NCBI RefSeq assembly: GCF_016756395.1
Contig: NZ_AP018365.1
Span: forward strand, 1,681,501-1,745,500
DNA length: 64,000 bases
Direction of reading: 5' to 3'
Origin: Streptomyces sp. SN-593
GTDB lineage: Bacteria; Actinomycetota; Actinomycetes; Streptomycetales; Streptomycetaceae
Positions 47,747-56,979 of this stretch are shown here, piece by piece. The position numbers and the translations under genes are program-made. The notes under the pieces are model-generated. The model was given only the letters and a program-made list of their open reading frames with translations. It made no database searches and had not been told where the DNA came from. Every line of letters begins with the position of its first letter. Positions within the stretch are counted from its first letter, which is position 1.

Positions 47747-49956
47747 CTGCTCTTCCCCCGGTGGTCGGACGGGTCTGCCGCGGGCCCGGCGGGCCGCCCG
47801 TCACTGTCCTCGATGATCTCTCCGGTCGCGGTGTTCACGGCCGGCCCGGCCGGTGCGGCGGCGGCCAGGGTGGCGACGACGGTCTCCGCCGTGCGCCGCC
47901 CGATGCCCGGCACCTCGCAGATCTCCGCCACGGTCGCCGACCGCAGTCGTTTCAGCGAGCCGAAGTGCTTGAGCAGGGCCTGCCTGCGGGTGGCGCCGAG
48001 CCCCGGCACCGCGTCCAGGGCACCGGCCTTCATCGACTTCGAGCGCTTGCTGCGCTGGTAGGCGATGGCGAACCGGTGCGCCTCGTCGCGGACCCGCTGG
48101 AGCAGGTACAGGCCCTCGCTGGTGCGCGGCAGGATCACCGGGTCGTCCTCGCCCGGCAGCCAGACCTCCTCCAGGCGCTTGGCCAGCCCGCAGACGGCGA
48201 CGTCGTCTATGCCGAGCTCGGCCAGCGCCCGGCCGGCGGCGGCGACCTGCGGCTTGCCGCCGTCGACCACGACGAGCTGCGGCGGGTAGGCGAACCTGCG
48301 GGGGCGGCCGGTGTCCGGGTCGATGGGCCCGCCGGCGGCTTCCCCGAACCCGTCCGCCCCGTCCGCCCCGGATTCCCCGAACTCTTCCCCGTGCCGACCA
48401 TGGGCCCCGTGCTCACCGTGGATCTCGTGCTCACCGCGGACCTCGTGCTCCGCGTGCTCCTGGCCTTCCCCGTGGGCGGCGGCCGGACCGCCCGGACCGC
48501 CCTCCTCCTGCTCCTCCCACTCACTGGTGCGCTGCTTCTCCTGGAGGTAGCGGCGGAACCGGCGGGTGATCACCTCGTGCATGGACCGGACGTCGTCCTG
48601 CCCGGCGAACGTCTTGATCTGGAAGCGCCGGTACTCGCTCTTGCGGGCCAGGCCGTCCTCGAAGACCACCATGGAGGCCACCACGTCGTCGCCCTGGAGG
48701 TGGCTGATGTCGAAGCACTCGATCCGCAGCGGCGCGGTGTCGAGGTCGAGGGCGGTGGCGATCTCCTCCAGCGCGCGGGAGCGGGTGGTCAGGTCCGAGG
48801 CGCGCTTGGTCTTGTGCAGGGCCAGCGCCTGCTGCGCGTTGCGCTGCACGGTGGCCATCAGGTCCTTCTTGTCGCCGCGCTGCGGCACCCGCAGGCTGAC
48901 GTGCGAACCGCGCCGCCCGGCCAGCCACTGCGCCACCGGCTCGGTCGGCTCCGGCAGCGCGGGGACCAGCACCTCCTTGGGCACGCCGCCGCTGCCGCCG
49001 GACTGCTCGGCGTCCCCCTGCTCGTCGCCGTAGAGCTGCTGGAGGGCGTGCTCGACCAGGCCGGCGGTGTCGACCGCCTCGACCTTGTCGGTGACCCAGC
49101 CGCGCTGCCCGCGCACCCGGCCGCCGCGCACGTGGAAGATCTGGACGGCCGCCTCGAGTTCGTCCTCGGCGACGGCGATCAGGTCGGCGTCGGTGGCGTC
49201 GGCGAGCACCACCGCGTTCTTCTCCATGGCGCGGCGCAGCGCCTCGATGTCGTCGCGCAGCCGGGCCGCCTGTTCGTACTCCATGGCGGCGGCCGCGTCC
49301 TTCATCCGCTGCTCCAGCCGGCGCAGGTAGGTGCCGGTGTGGCCGGCCATGAAGTCGCTGAACTCCTCGGCGAGTTCGCGGTGCTCCTGCGGGCTGACCC
49401 GGCCGACGCACGGCGCGGAGCACTTGCCGATGTAGCCGAGCAGGCAGGGCCGGCCGATCTGCTCGGAGCGCTTGAACACCCCGGCGGAGCAGGTGCGGAC
49501 CGGGAAGACCCGCAGCAGCAGGTCCACGGTCTCCCGGATCGCCCACGCGTGGGCGTACGGCCCGAAGTAGCGCACGCCCTTGCGCTTGGGTCCGCGCATC
49601 ACCTGGACCCGGGGGAACTCCTCGTTCATCGTCACGGCGAGCGAGGGGTAGCTCTTGTCGTCGCGGTACTTGACGTTGAACCGCGGGTCGAACTCCTTGA
49701 TCCAGGAGTACTCCAGTTGCAGCGCCTCGACCTCGGTGGTCACCACCGTCCACTCCACGGAGGCGGCGGTGGTGACCATGGTGGCCGTGCGCTGGTGCAG
49801 GTGGGTGATGTCCTGGAAGTAGGACGAGAGGCGCTGGCGCAGGCTCTTCGCCTTGCCGACGTAGATCACCCGGCGGTGCTCGTCCCGGAACTTGTAGACC
49901 CCTGGGGAGTCGGGGATCTCGCCCGGCTTCGGTCGGTAACTGCTGGGGTCTGCCAT
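47743..49956 (-). CDS. uvrC: UvrC excision nuclease subunit
   Basis: 737 residues. GIY-YIG nuclease ([23 protein letters not shown]) starts near residue 20. A four-Cys cluster follows ([32 protein letters not shown]). UVR motif [19 protein letters not shown] binds UvrB. The RNase-H-like domain, then tandem helix-hairpin-helix motifs ([37 protein letters not shown]) complete it. Residues about 477-551 are a Glu/Gly/His-rich low-complexity insert. ATG 49956 is preceded by a -10-like TAGGGT. First gene of the operon. Confidence 0.96.
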   Translation of the reverse strand: MADPSSYRPKPGEIPDSPGVYKFRDEHRRVIYVGKAKSLRQRLSSYFQDITHLHQRTATMVTTAASVEWTVVTTEVEALQLEYSWIKEFDPRFNVKYRDDKSYPSLAVTMNEEFPRVQVMRGPKRKGVRYFGPYAHAWAIRETVDLLLRVFPVRTCSAGVFKRSEQIGRPCLLGYIGKCSAPCVGRVSPQEHRELAEEFSDFMAGHTGTYLRRLEQRMKDAAAAMEYEQAARLRDDIEALRRAMEKNAVVLADATDADLIAVAEDELEAAVQIFHVRGGRVRGQRGWVTDKVEAVDTAGLVEHALQQLYGDEQGDAEQSGGSGGVPKEVLVPALPEPTEPVAQWLAGRRGSHVSLRVPQRGDKKDLMATVQRNAQQALALHKTKRASDLTTRSRALEEIATALDLDTAPLRIECFDISHLQGDDVVASMVVFEDGLARKSEYRRFQIKTFAGQDDVRSMHEVITRRFRRYLQEKQRTSEWEEQEEGGPGGPAAAHGEGQEHAEHEVRGEHEIHGEHGAHGRHGEEFGESGADGADGFGEAAGGPIDPDTGRPRRFAYPPQLVVVDGGKPQVAAAGRALAELGIDDVAVCGLAKRLEEVWLPGEDDPVILPRTSEGLYLLQRVRDEAHRFAIAYQRSKRSKSMKAGALDAVPGLGATRRQALLKHFGSLKRLRSATVAEICEVPGIGRRTAETVVATLAAAAPAGPAVNTATGEIIEDSDGRPAGPAADPSDHRGKSR

Positions 49957-49963
49957 GCCTTCC

Positions 49964-49986
49964 ACCCTACTGTCGGGATGCGACGG
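49964..49986 (-). promoter_or_regulatory. Candidate damage-type promoter of uvrC
   Basis: On the minus strand CCGTCGCAT, eight bases, then TAGGGT, seven bases before ATG. The GTCR core, N8 spacer and TANNNT fit the RecA-independent damage promoter only partly (4 of 9 in the first block). Confidence 0.35.
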
Positions 49987-50081
49987 TCCAGGAGCGATCC
50001 ACGGGTGAACCCGGGGTGATCCGCGGGTGCTCCCGCAACGGTCCCGGCGCGGGTCGGGCGCGGTCCGGCGTCGGTCCCAGG

Positions 50082-50105
50082 CCGGTCCGGTCCGGTCCGG
50101 TCCGG
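50082..50105. repeat. Pentanucleotide tandem repeat
   Basis: CCGGT repeated about 4.8 times between uvrC and the Rieske gene. Probably slippage. Confidence 0.6.
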
Positions 50106-50115
50106 ACGCGGGGGA

Positions 50116-50547
50116 TCAGGCCCCGGGGCCCGCCGTCAGCTTGCCGCCGACCGCCTTGACGTCCACCGCCGGCAGCGCCTTGTCGGCCGGGCCGCGCACC
50201 ACGGCGCCGGTCTCGGCGTTGAACTCGCTGCCGTGGCACGGGCAGGACGCGGTGGTGCCGTCCACCGTGTCCAGCACGCAGCCCTGGTGGGTGCAGACCG
50301 CGCTGAACGCCTTGAAGGTGCCCTGCGTCGGCTGCGAGACCAGCACCTTGTCGTCGCGGTAGAGCTTGGCGCCGCCGACCGGGACCGCGGAGGACGCGCC
50401 GAGGTCCACCGCCGTGGTCGGGCCGTCCGAGGAGCCGTTCTTCTTGCCGCCGCACGCGCTGAGGCCGACGTCGGCGGCGCCGACGGCGCCGGCCAGGGCC
50501 ACGCCGCGAAGGACGGTCCGGCGGGTGGCGGGCATTTCGGTGGACAT
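50116..50547 (-). CDS. Tat-exported Rieske [2Fe-2S] lipoprotein
   Basis: 143 residues. Tat signal ATRRTVLRGVALAGAVGAAD is followed by a lipobox LSAC, so a membrane-anchored exported protein. Rieske ligands: CTHQGCVLD and CPCHGSEFN. The cysteines flanking His in both boxes also give the usual disulfide. It probably passes electrons at the outer face of the membrane; partner unknown. Lies downstream of uvrA but separated by a strong hairpin. Confidence 0.9.
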   Translation of the reverse strand: MSTEMPATRRTVLRGVALAGAVGAADVGLSACGGKKNGSSDGPTTAVDLGASSAVPVGGAKLYRDDKVLVSQPTQGTFKAFSAVCTHQGCVLDTVDGTTASCPCHGSEFNAETGAVVRGPADKALPAVDVKAVGGKLTAGPGA

Positions 50548-50603
50548 GGGCGCTCCTGGTGCGATGGGGCCGGTCTTGCGGTCGGTACCTTACGTCCCGC
50601 CGC

Positions 50604-50638
50604 CGGGCGCCCACGCCTCGGCATGCCGTGGGCGCCCG
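50604..50638 (-). terminator. Terminator of uvrA
   Basis: CGGGCGCCCACG pairs perfectly with CGTGGGCGCCCG, 11-base loop, 28 bases past the uvrA stop. Confidence 0.7.
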
Positions 50639-50666
50639 ACCGCCACCGCCGCCTGGACGGCCGGCG

Positions 50667-53612
50667 CTACGCCTTGGCGGCCCGTCGGCGCGGCGCGGCG
50701 GTCTTCTTCGCCGCCGCCTTCTTGGCCGGGGCCCTCTTCCTCGGGGCCGGCACCGCCGCGTCGCTGACCGCGTCCGGGCTGAGGATGTCCCGCAGGAACT
50801 TGCCGGTGTGGCTGGCCGGCACCCCCGCGATCTGCTCCGGAGTGCCCTCGGCGACCACCAGCCCGCCGCCGCTGCCGCCCTCGGGGCCCATGTCCACCAC
50901 CCAGTCGGCGGTCTTGATCACATCGAGGTTGTGCTCGATGACGATCACGGTGTTCCCCTTGTCGACCAGCCCGGAGAGCACCTTGATCAGCTTGCTGATG
51001 TCCTCGAAGTGCAGGCCGGTGGTGGGCTCGTCCAGCACGTAGACGGTGCTGCCGGTGGCGCGCCGCTGGAGCTCGGAGGCGAGCTTCACCCGCTGCGCCT
51101 CGCCGCCGGAGAGGGTCGGCGCGGGCTGGCCGAGCCGGACGTATCCCAGGCCCACCTCGTTGAGGGTGCGCAGGTGGCGGGCGATGGCGGGCACCGCCTC
51201 GAAGAAGTCCAGCGCCTCCTCGATCGGCATGTCCAGCACCTCGGCGATGGACTTGCCCTTGTAGTGCACCTCCAGGGTCTCCCGGTTGTACCGCGCGCCG
51301 TGGCAGACCTCGCAGGGGACGTACACGTCCGGGAGGAAGTTCATCTCGATCTTGATGGTGCCGTCGCCCGAGCAGTTCTCGCAGCGGCCGCCCTTGACGT
51401 TGAAGGAGAAGCGGCCGGGCAGATAGCCGCGGACCTTCGCCTCCATCGTCTCGGCGAACAGCTTGCGGACGTTGTCGAAGACGCCGGTGTACGTGGCCGG
51501 GTTCGACCGCGGGGTGCGTCCGATCGGCGACTGGTCGACGTGGACCACCTTGTCCACCAGGTCGTCGCCGTCCACCCGGGTGTGGCGGCCGGGCACGCTG
51601 CGCGCGCCGTTCAGCTCGCGGGCGAGGTGGGTGTAGAGGATGTCGTTGACCAGGGTGGACTTGCCGGAGCCGGAGACGCCGGTGACCGCGGTGAGCACGC
51701 CGAGCGGGAAGGACACGTCGATGTCCTGCAGGTTGTGCTCGCGGGCGCCGTGCACGGTCAGCCGCCGGGCCCGGTCGATCGGGCGGCGCTGCGCCGGGGT
51801 CGGGATGGCGCGCTTGCCCGAGAGGTACTGCCCGGTCAGCGACTCGTCGTTCGCCAGCAGTTCCTTCAGGGAGCCGGAGTGGACGACCTTGCCGCCGTGC
51901 TCGCCGGCCCCGGGGCCGATGTCCACCACCCAGTCGGCGGTCTTGATGGTGTCCTCGTCGTGCTCGACCACGATCAGGGTGTTGCCCAGGTCGCGCAGCC
52001 GGACCAGGGTCTCGATCAGCCGGTGGTTGTCGCGCTGGTGCAGGCCGATGGACGGCTCGTCCAGTACGTAGAGCACGCCGACGAGGCCGGAGCCGATCTG
52101 GGTGGCGAGCCTGATCCGCTGCGCCTCACCGCCGGACAGGGTGCCCGCGGCGCGGTTGAGCGAGAGGTAGTCCAGGCCGACGTCGATCAGGAACCGCAGC
52201 CGCTCGTTGACCTCCTTGAGGACACGCTCGGCGATCTTGCGGTCACGGGCCGCGAGCTTCATCCCGGCCAGGAACTCGGCGCAGTCGCTGATCGACATCG
52301 CGGCCACGTCGGCGATCGACCGGTCCTGCACGGTGACGGCCAGCACGATCGGCTTCAGCCGCCGCCCCTCGCAGGTCGGGCAGGGCACCGCGCGCATGTA
52401 CCCCTCGAAGCGCTCGCGGCTGGAGTCGCTCTCCGACTCGTTGTGCCGGCGGCGGACGTAGGGGATCACGCCCTCGAAGTGCGTGGTGTACGAGCGCTCG
52501 CGCCCGAACCGGGTCTTGTACGCGACCCGGACCTCGGACTTGTGCCCGTGGAGCAGCGCCTTCTTGGCGCGGGCGGGGAGCCCGGCGTACGGGATGTCGG
52601 TGCGGAAGCCGAGCTGCTCGGCCAGGCTCTGCACCAGCTTGTCGAAATACCCCTTGGACATGCCGCCGGACCACGGCGACAGGGCGCCCTCGTCGAGCGA
52701 CTTCTGGTCGTCGGGCACGATCAGCTCGGGGTCGATCTCCATCCGGGAGCCGATGCCGGTGCAGTCCGGGCAGGCGCCGAAGGGCGAGTTGAAGGAGAAC
52801 GAGCGCGGCTCCAGCTCCTCGAACGACAGGTCGTCGTAAGGGCAGTAGAGGTGCTCGGAGAACATCCGCTCGCGCTGCGGGTCGTCCTCGGGGAGGTCGA
52901 CGAAGTCGAGGATGACCATGCCGCCGGAGAGCCCGAGCGCGGTCTCCACGGAGTCGGTGAGGCGGCGCTTGGCGCCGTCCTTGACGGTCAGGCGGTCGAC
53001 GACCACCTCGACGGTGTGCTTCTCCTGCTTCTTCAGCTTGGGCGGGTCGGTGAGCTGGACGGTGACGCCGTCCACCCGGGCCCGGCTGTACCCCTTGGTC
53101 TGGAGGTCGGAGAAGAGCTCGACGAACTCGCCCTTGCGCTCGCGCACCAGCGGGGACAGCACCTGGAAGCGGCTGCCCTCCTCCAGCTCCAGCACCCGGT
53201 CCACGATCGCCTGCGGGGACTGCCGCGCGATCGGGCGGCCGCACTCCGGGCAGTGCGGCTTGCCGATCCGGGCGAAGAGCAGCCGGAGGTAGTCGTAGAC
53301 CTCGGTGATGGTGCCGACGGTCGAGCGCGGGTTGCGGGAGGTGGACTTCTGGTCGATGGAGACGGCCGGCGACAGGCCCTCGATGAAGTCCACGTCGGGC
53401 TTGTCCATCTGCCCGAGGAACTGCCGGGCGTAGGACGAGAGCGACTCGACGTACCGACGCTGGCCCTCCGCGAAGATGGTGTCGAAAGCGAGCGAGGACT
53501 TCCCGGAACCGGACAGGCCGGTGAAGACGATGAGCGAGTCCCGGGGCAGGTCCAGCGAGACGTTCCGGAGATTGTGCTCGCGAGCGCCGCGGACGGTGAG
53601 TCGGTCGGCCAC
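50667..53612 (-). CDS. uvrA: UvrA excision nuclease subunit
   Basis: 981 residues. Two ABC ATPase modules: Walker [15 protein letters not shown] near residue 31 and [13 protein letters not shown] in the second half; signatures [12 protein letters not shown] and [12 protein letters not shown]. Zinc modules have [27 protein letters not shown], and [14 protein letters not shown]. The final 25 residues are a Lys/Ala/Arg tail. Start GTG 53612 with AAAGGTG upstream. A -10-like TAGGCT on the minus strand (53667-53672) with AAGTCGGCT ten bases before it, or TATAGAGT (53758-53765), may be promoters; neither is certain. Confidence 0.97.
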   Translation of the reverse strand: MADRLTVRGAREHNLRNVSLDLPRDSLIVFTGLSGSGKSSLAFDTIFAEGQRRYVESLSSYARQFLGQMDKPDVDFIEGLSPAVSIDQKSTSRNPRSTVGTITEVYDYLRLLFARIGKPHCPECGRPIARQSPQAIVDRVLELEEGSRFQVLSPLVRERKGEFVELFSDLQTKGYSRARVDGVTVQLTDPPKLKKQEKHTVEVVVDRLTVKDGAKRRLTDSVETALGLSGGMVILDFVDLPEDDPQRERMFSEHLYCPYDDLSFEELEPRSFSFNSPFGACPDCTGIGSRMEIDPELIVPDDQKSLDEGALSPWSGGMSKGYFDKLVQSLAEQLGFRTDIPYAGLPARAKKALLHGHKSEVRVAYKTRFGRERSYTTHFEGVIPYVRRRHNESESDSSRERFEGYMRAVPCPTCEGRRLKPIVLAVTVQDRSIADVAAMSISDCAEFLAGMKLAARDRKIAERVLKEVNERLRFLIDVGLDYLSLNRAAGTLSGGEAQRIRLATQIGSGLVGVLYVLDEPSIGLHQRDNHRLIETLVRLRDLGNTLIVVEHDEDTIKTADWVVDIGPGAGEHGGKVVHSGSLKELLANDESLTGQYLSGKRAIPTPAQRRPIDRARRLTVHGAREHNLQDIDVSFPLGVLTAVTGVSGSGKSTLVNDILYTHLARELNGARSVPGRHTRVDGDDLVDKVVHVDQSPIGRTPRSNPATYTGVFDNVRKLFAETMEAKVRGYLPGRFSFNVKGGRCENCSGDGTIKIEMNFLPDVYVPCEVCHGARYNRETLEVHYKGKSIAEVLDMPIEEALDFFEAVPAIARHLRTLNEVGLGYVRLGQPAPTLSGGEAQRVKLASELQRRATGSTVYVLDEPTTGLHFEDISKLIKVLSGLVDKGNTVIVIEHNLDVIKTADWVVDMGPEGGSGGGLVVAEGTPEQIAGVPASHTGKFLRDILSPDAVSDAAVPAPRKRAPAKKAAAKKTAAPRRRAAKA

Positions 53613-53845
53613 GCCAGTGCACCTTTCCGTAGGAGGGGGACGATGAACGGTCAACACCCCCCGGAAAGCCTAAACGGGGAGCAGCCGACTTTTCTTCCTG
53701 TCGGACCTCTTGCCGGTCCTGTCGCCGGCGTCCGAACCGGCCGCCGCGACTCCCACGACTCTATAGCACGCACATTCGATTTCCGGGCTCGTGCCGTCGC
53801 TTTCACCCGATCGTGTGGCGGCCGCGGCCCCGATGCGACAGGCCC

Positions 53846-53851
53846 TAGGCT
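53846..53851 (+). promoter_or_regulatory. -10 element, leaderless metallo-hydrolase transcript
   Basis: TAGGCT followed by six bases and ATG 53858, without ribosome site. Confidence 0.55.
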
Positions 53852-53857
53852 TGGGCC

Positions 53858-54514
53858 ATGGCGTATACGGGAGAGGTCACGGTCGGCGGCAAGCCCGACG
53901 TGCACGAACTGGAAGACCTGATCATCACGAAGATCGCGGTCGGTCCCATGAACAACAACGCGTACCTGCTGCGCAGCCGGGCCACCGGCGAGCAGTTGCT
54001 CATCGACGCGGCCGACGACGCGGGGGCCCTGCTGGAGGTCATCGGTACCGATGGTCTCACCTCCGTGGTCACCACCCACCAGCACGGCGACCACTGGCAG
54101 GCGCTCCAGGACGTGGTCACGGCCACCGGCGCCACCACGTACGCCGGGCGCGAGGACGCCCCGGGCATCCCGGTGGCCACCGACACGCTGCTCGACGACG
54201 GCGACACCGTGCCGCTCGGCCCGCTGCGCCTCACCGTCCGGCACTTGGTCGGCCACACCCCCGGCAGCGTCGCGGTGGTCTACGACGACCCGCACGGCCA
54301 CCCGCACGTGTTCACCGGCGACTGCCTGTTCCCCGGCGGCGTGGGCAACACGCACGACGACCCGGCCGCCTTCACCAGCCTCCTCGACGGCGTGTCGGCC
54401 AAGCTCTTCGACGCGCTCCCGGACGAGACCTGGGTCTATCCCGGCCACGGCAACGACACCACCATCGGCGCCGAGCGCCCGCACCTCGCGGAGTGGCGCG
54501 CCCGCGGCTGGTAG
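53858..54514 (+). CDS. Metallo-beta-lactamase-fold hydrolase (glyoxalase II-like)
   Basis: 218 residues. Metal motif TTHQHGDHW, then VGHTPGSVAVVY, FTGDCLFPGGVGNT, and VYPGHGNDTTIGAERPHL, the order of hydroxyacylglutathione-hydrolase-like proteins. In actinomycetes it likely acts on a thiol ester or mycothiol conjugate (inference). Divergent from uvrA; convergent with the CtaG-like gene. Confidence 0.9.
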   Translation: MAYTGEVTVGGKPDVHELEDLIITKIAVGPMNNNAYLLRSRATGEQLLIDAADDAGALLEVIGTDGLTSVVTTHQHGDHWQALQDVVTATGATTYAGREDAPGIPVATDTLLDDGDTVPLGPLRLTVRHLVGHTPGSVAVVYDDPHGHPHVFTGDCLFPGGVGNTHDDPAAFTSLLDGVSAKLFDALPDETWVYPGHGNDTTIGAERPHLAEWRARGW

Positions 54515-54522
54515 CGGCGCGT

Positions 54523-54555
54523 CCGGCCGGGGCCCGTCCGCCGGGCCCCGGCCGG
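54523..54555. terminator. Hairpin between convergent genes
   Basis: Perfect 14-base arms beginning CCGGCCGGGGCCCG with a five-base loop, nine bases after the hydrolase stop. Confidence 0.7.
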
Positions 54556-54559
54556 TCTC

Positions 54560-54611
54560 GGTCGTCCCCGGCCTTCCCGGTCGTTCCCGGCCTTCCCGGT
54601 CGTTCCCGGCC
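54560..54611. repeat. 19-bp tandem repeat
   Basis: GGTCGTTCCCGGCCTTCCC in about 2.7 copies (units at 54560, 54579, 54598) in the convergent gap, ending at the stop codon of the CtaG-like gene. Confidence 0.75.
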
Positions 54612-54615
54612 GGCC

Positions 54616-55653
54616 TCAGCGGCCGCGGCGCATCCGCGTGCCGACCTCGCCCTCGTCCGTCTCCCACCAGGGCCGGGTGGACACCGGCACCTCGGCCGCG
54701 ACCTGGTCCGGTGTCCCGGAGGGCGCCGGCACGGCGGCCGCGGGGGCGGGCACCGGCGCGGGGCCGGACCGCGCCGACAGCGCGGCCTCGCGGTCGAGGG
54801 CCGCGTCGAGCACGGCGGTCCTGTCCCGCTCGGCCCGCCACCACTCCAGGAAGACCAGCAGGAGGAACGGCAGCCCGACCAGCTCGGCCAGGGCCAGCAT
54901 GAGGCCGCCGCCGAGCATCTGGTCGCGCTGCACGGACGGGCCCCAGTCGCGGGTGTGCGCGTGGTACCAGTTGCCGGCCACCAGCGTGCCGCTGGTCATC
55001 ACGACGATGCCCGGCACCGAGTCGAAGAGCCCGTCGAGGAAGACCAGCACCGCGCGCACCGGATGGGTGCACCAGCGCGGCAGCAGTTCCTGGCGGCTGA
55101 GCATGGGCAGCACGAACAGGCAGCCGGTGAGCAGCAGTTGCAGGTGCATAAGCTGCCGCACCGGGTCGCGGGCGAGCGCGTGGGCGAAGTACGGCGTGAA
55201 GTAGATGGTCAGCTCGGAGACGAGCACCAGGACCGAGCTGATCAGCGGGTAGGTGAGCACGCGCACCGGGCGGGAGGAGAACGCGCGCTGGAGGCGGCCG
55301 CCGGGCGCGGCGAGGCCGATCGGGTCGCCCAGGGCGAGCCCGAGCGGCGCGAACAGGTCGAGCAGGATGTTCTGCACGGCCGCCGGCCAGAACAGCACGC
55401 GGTTGTAGACCGCCAGCGCGGACATGGTCGCGAAGGCCAGCGTGCCGAGACCGAAGACGTAGAACAGGGCGGCCCGCCACAGGGGCCAGCGGTCGCCGGA
55501 CGCGAGCTTGCGCCGCACCCCGTACCCGTACGCCGCGCCGAGCAGGACGACGGCGGCCAGGGCGACGCCGTCGAAGTGCCAGGTGCCGAGGAAGCGGCTC
55601 CCGGTCAGCTCGGGCAGTGCCTGGAAGCCGGGCGCGGCTGCCGTGGTGGCCAC
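54616..55653 (-). CDS. CtaG/caa3-type cytochrome c oxidase assembly membrane protein
   Basis: 345 residues, about eight transmembrane helices. Typical stretches: SRFLGTWHFDGVALAAVVLLG, MSALAVYNRVLFWPAAVQNILL, FDSVPGIVVMTSGTLVAGNWYHAHTRDWGPS and the last helix pair. Residues about 290-345 form an Ala/Pro-rich cytoplasmic tail. The family (CtaG_caa3, DUF420-related) is tied to copper delivery or assembly of the aa3 oxidase. GTG 55653 with GAAAGG ribosome site. Confidence 0.85.
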   Translation of the reverse strand: MATTAAAPGFQALPELTGSRFLGTWHFDGVALAAVVLLGAAYGYGVRRKLASGDRWPLWRAALFYVFGLGTLAFATMSALAVYNRVLFWPAAVQNILLDLFAPLGLALGDPIGLAAPGGRLQRAFSSRPVRVLTYPLISSVLVLVSELTIYFTPYFAHALARDPVRQLMHLQLLLTGCLFVLPMLSRQELLPRWCTHPVRAVLVFLDGLFDSVPGIVVMTSGTLVAGNWYHAHTRDWGPSVQRDQMLGGGLMLALAELVGLPFLLLVFLEWWRAERDRTAVLDAALDREAALSARSGPAPVPAPAAAVPAPSGTPDQVAAEVPVSTRPWWETDEGEVGTRMRRGR

Positions 55654-55801
55654 ATCTGTGCCTTTCGCGTGGGTCCTGGACCGACGCAGCCACGCTAGTC
55701 CCCGTGCCGCGCCGCGCGTACGCAGGGGGGCGCTCGCGGGCGCGGTGTCGTCCGGGGGCGCGCCCGCGGACAGGAGCGGGCCGGCCCCGGGCACCGACGC
55801 G

Positions 55802-56872
55802 TCAGGCGCCCGGGCTGCGCTCCCGCAGGCACCGCCCGGCCGGGCTTCCGCCCTGGTCACGGATGTCCCCGGCACCTCCGGCGGTGGGCTGGCCGGGCAG
55901 TTCCGCCGGGGCGGGCGGGGCCGGCGCCGTGCTGTCGCGGCTGGCGAGCAGGCTCGTCACGGTCGTCACCGCGAGCACGGCCAGGATCACCCCCAGGGAG
56001 ACGGGGACCGGGATCTCGGGCACGTGCGCGCCGGCCTCGTGCAGGGCGTGCAGCACCAGCTTGACGCCGATGAACCCGAGGACCAGCGACAGCCCGTACG
56101 CGAGGTGCACCAGCCGTCCGAGCAGGCCGCCGACGAGGAAGTAGAGCTGGCGCAGGCCCATGAGCGCGAACGCGTTCGCGGTGAAGACGATGTACGGGTC
56201 CTGCGTCAGGCCGAAGATCGCCGGGATCGAGTCGAGGGCGAAGAGCACGTCGGTGGTGCCGATGGCGAGCATCACCACGAGCATCGGGGTCATCAGCCGC
56301 CGGCCGTTCTCGGTGACGAACAGCAGGGTGCCGTGGTACCGGCTGGTGGACGGCACCCGCCGCCGCACTGCCCGCAGCAGCCTGTTCTCCTCGTACTCCT
56401 CCTCGCGCGCCGGTCCGGCCACCGCCTCCCCGGCCAGCTTCCAGGCCGTCCGGAGCAGGAAGGCGCCGAAGACGAAGAAGACCCAGGAGAAGCCGGCCAC
56501 GAGGGTGGCGCCGGCGGCGATGAACACCGCGCGCAGCAGCAGCGCGATGAGCACGCCGACCAGCAGGACCCGCTGCCGGTACGGCGAGGGCACCGCGAAC
56601 TTCGCCATGACCAGCACGAAGACGAAGAGGTTGTCGACGCTGAGCGACTTCTCGGTGACATAGCCGGCCAGGAACTCGCCGGCCGGTCCGGCGCCGGCGA
56701 AGACCAGCAGGCCGGCGCAGAAGAGCCCGGCGAGCACGGTCCAGACCCCGGTCCAGAGCCCCGCCTCGCGGACGGACACGTCACGGGGGCTGCGGCCGAT
56801 CAGGAAGTCGGCGCCGATGAGCGCGATCAGTCCTGCGAGGGTGAGCGCCCAGAGGGTGAGCGAAACATCCAC
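55802..56872 (-). CDS. TerC-family membrane protein
   Basis: 356 residues, about nine transmembrane helices. Signatures: EFLAGYVTEKSLSVDNLFVFVLVM and GTTDVLFALDSIPAIFGLT with conserved acidic residues in the membrane. TerC proteins handle metal ions (manganese efflux type) and protect against tellurite and oxidative stress. GTG 56872 with GGAGAGA. It follows the TerD-FtsK-like gene by 107 bases on the same strand. Confidence 0.92.
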   Translation of the reverse strand: MDVSLTLWALTLAGLIALIGADFLIGRSPRDVSVREAGLWTGVWTVLAGLFCAGLLVFAGAGPAGEFLAGYVTEKSLSVDNLFVFVLVMAKFAVPSPYRQRVLLVGVLIALLLRAVFIAAGATLVAGFSWVFFVFGAFLLRTAWKLAGEAVAGPAREEEYEENRLLRAVRRRVPSTSRYHGTLLFVTENGRRLMTPMLVVMLAIGTTDVLFALDSIPAIFGLTQDPYIVFTANAFALMGLRQLYFLVGGLLGRLVHLAYGLSLVLGFIGVKLVLHALHEAGAHVPEIPVPVSLGVILAVLAVTTVTSLLASRDSTAPAPPAPAELPGQPTAGGAGDIRDQGGSPAGRCLRERSPGA

Positions 56873-56979
56873 GGGCTCTCTCCGGCGGTGTCGGTCGGTC
56901 AAGCAACCTTACCCGCGACGCCAAAGGAGGGTAAAGGCGACGTCGGTCGTGTCGGCCGCGGACCGACCGGGCGCGGCCC

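Noticed and set aside
53764-53779. LexA box upstream of uvrA
   Set aside because: TCGAATGTGCGTGCTA matches the TCGAAC-N4-GTTCGA pattern in only one half plus scattered bases; too weak to call.
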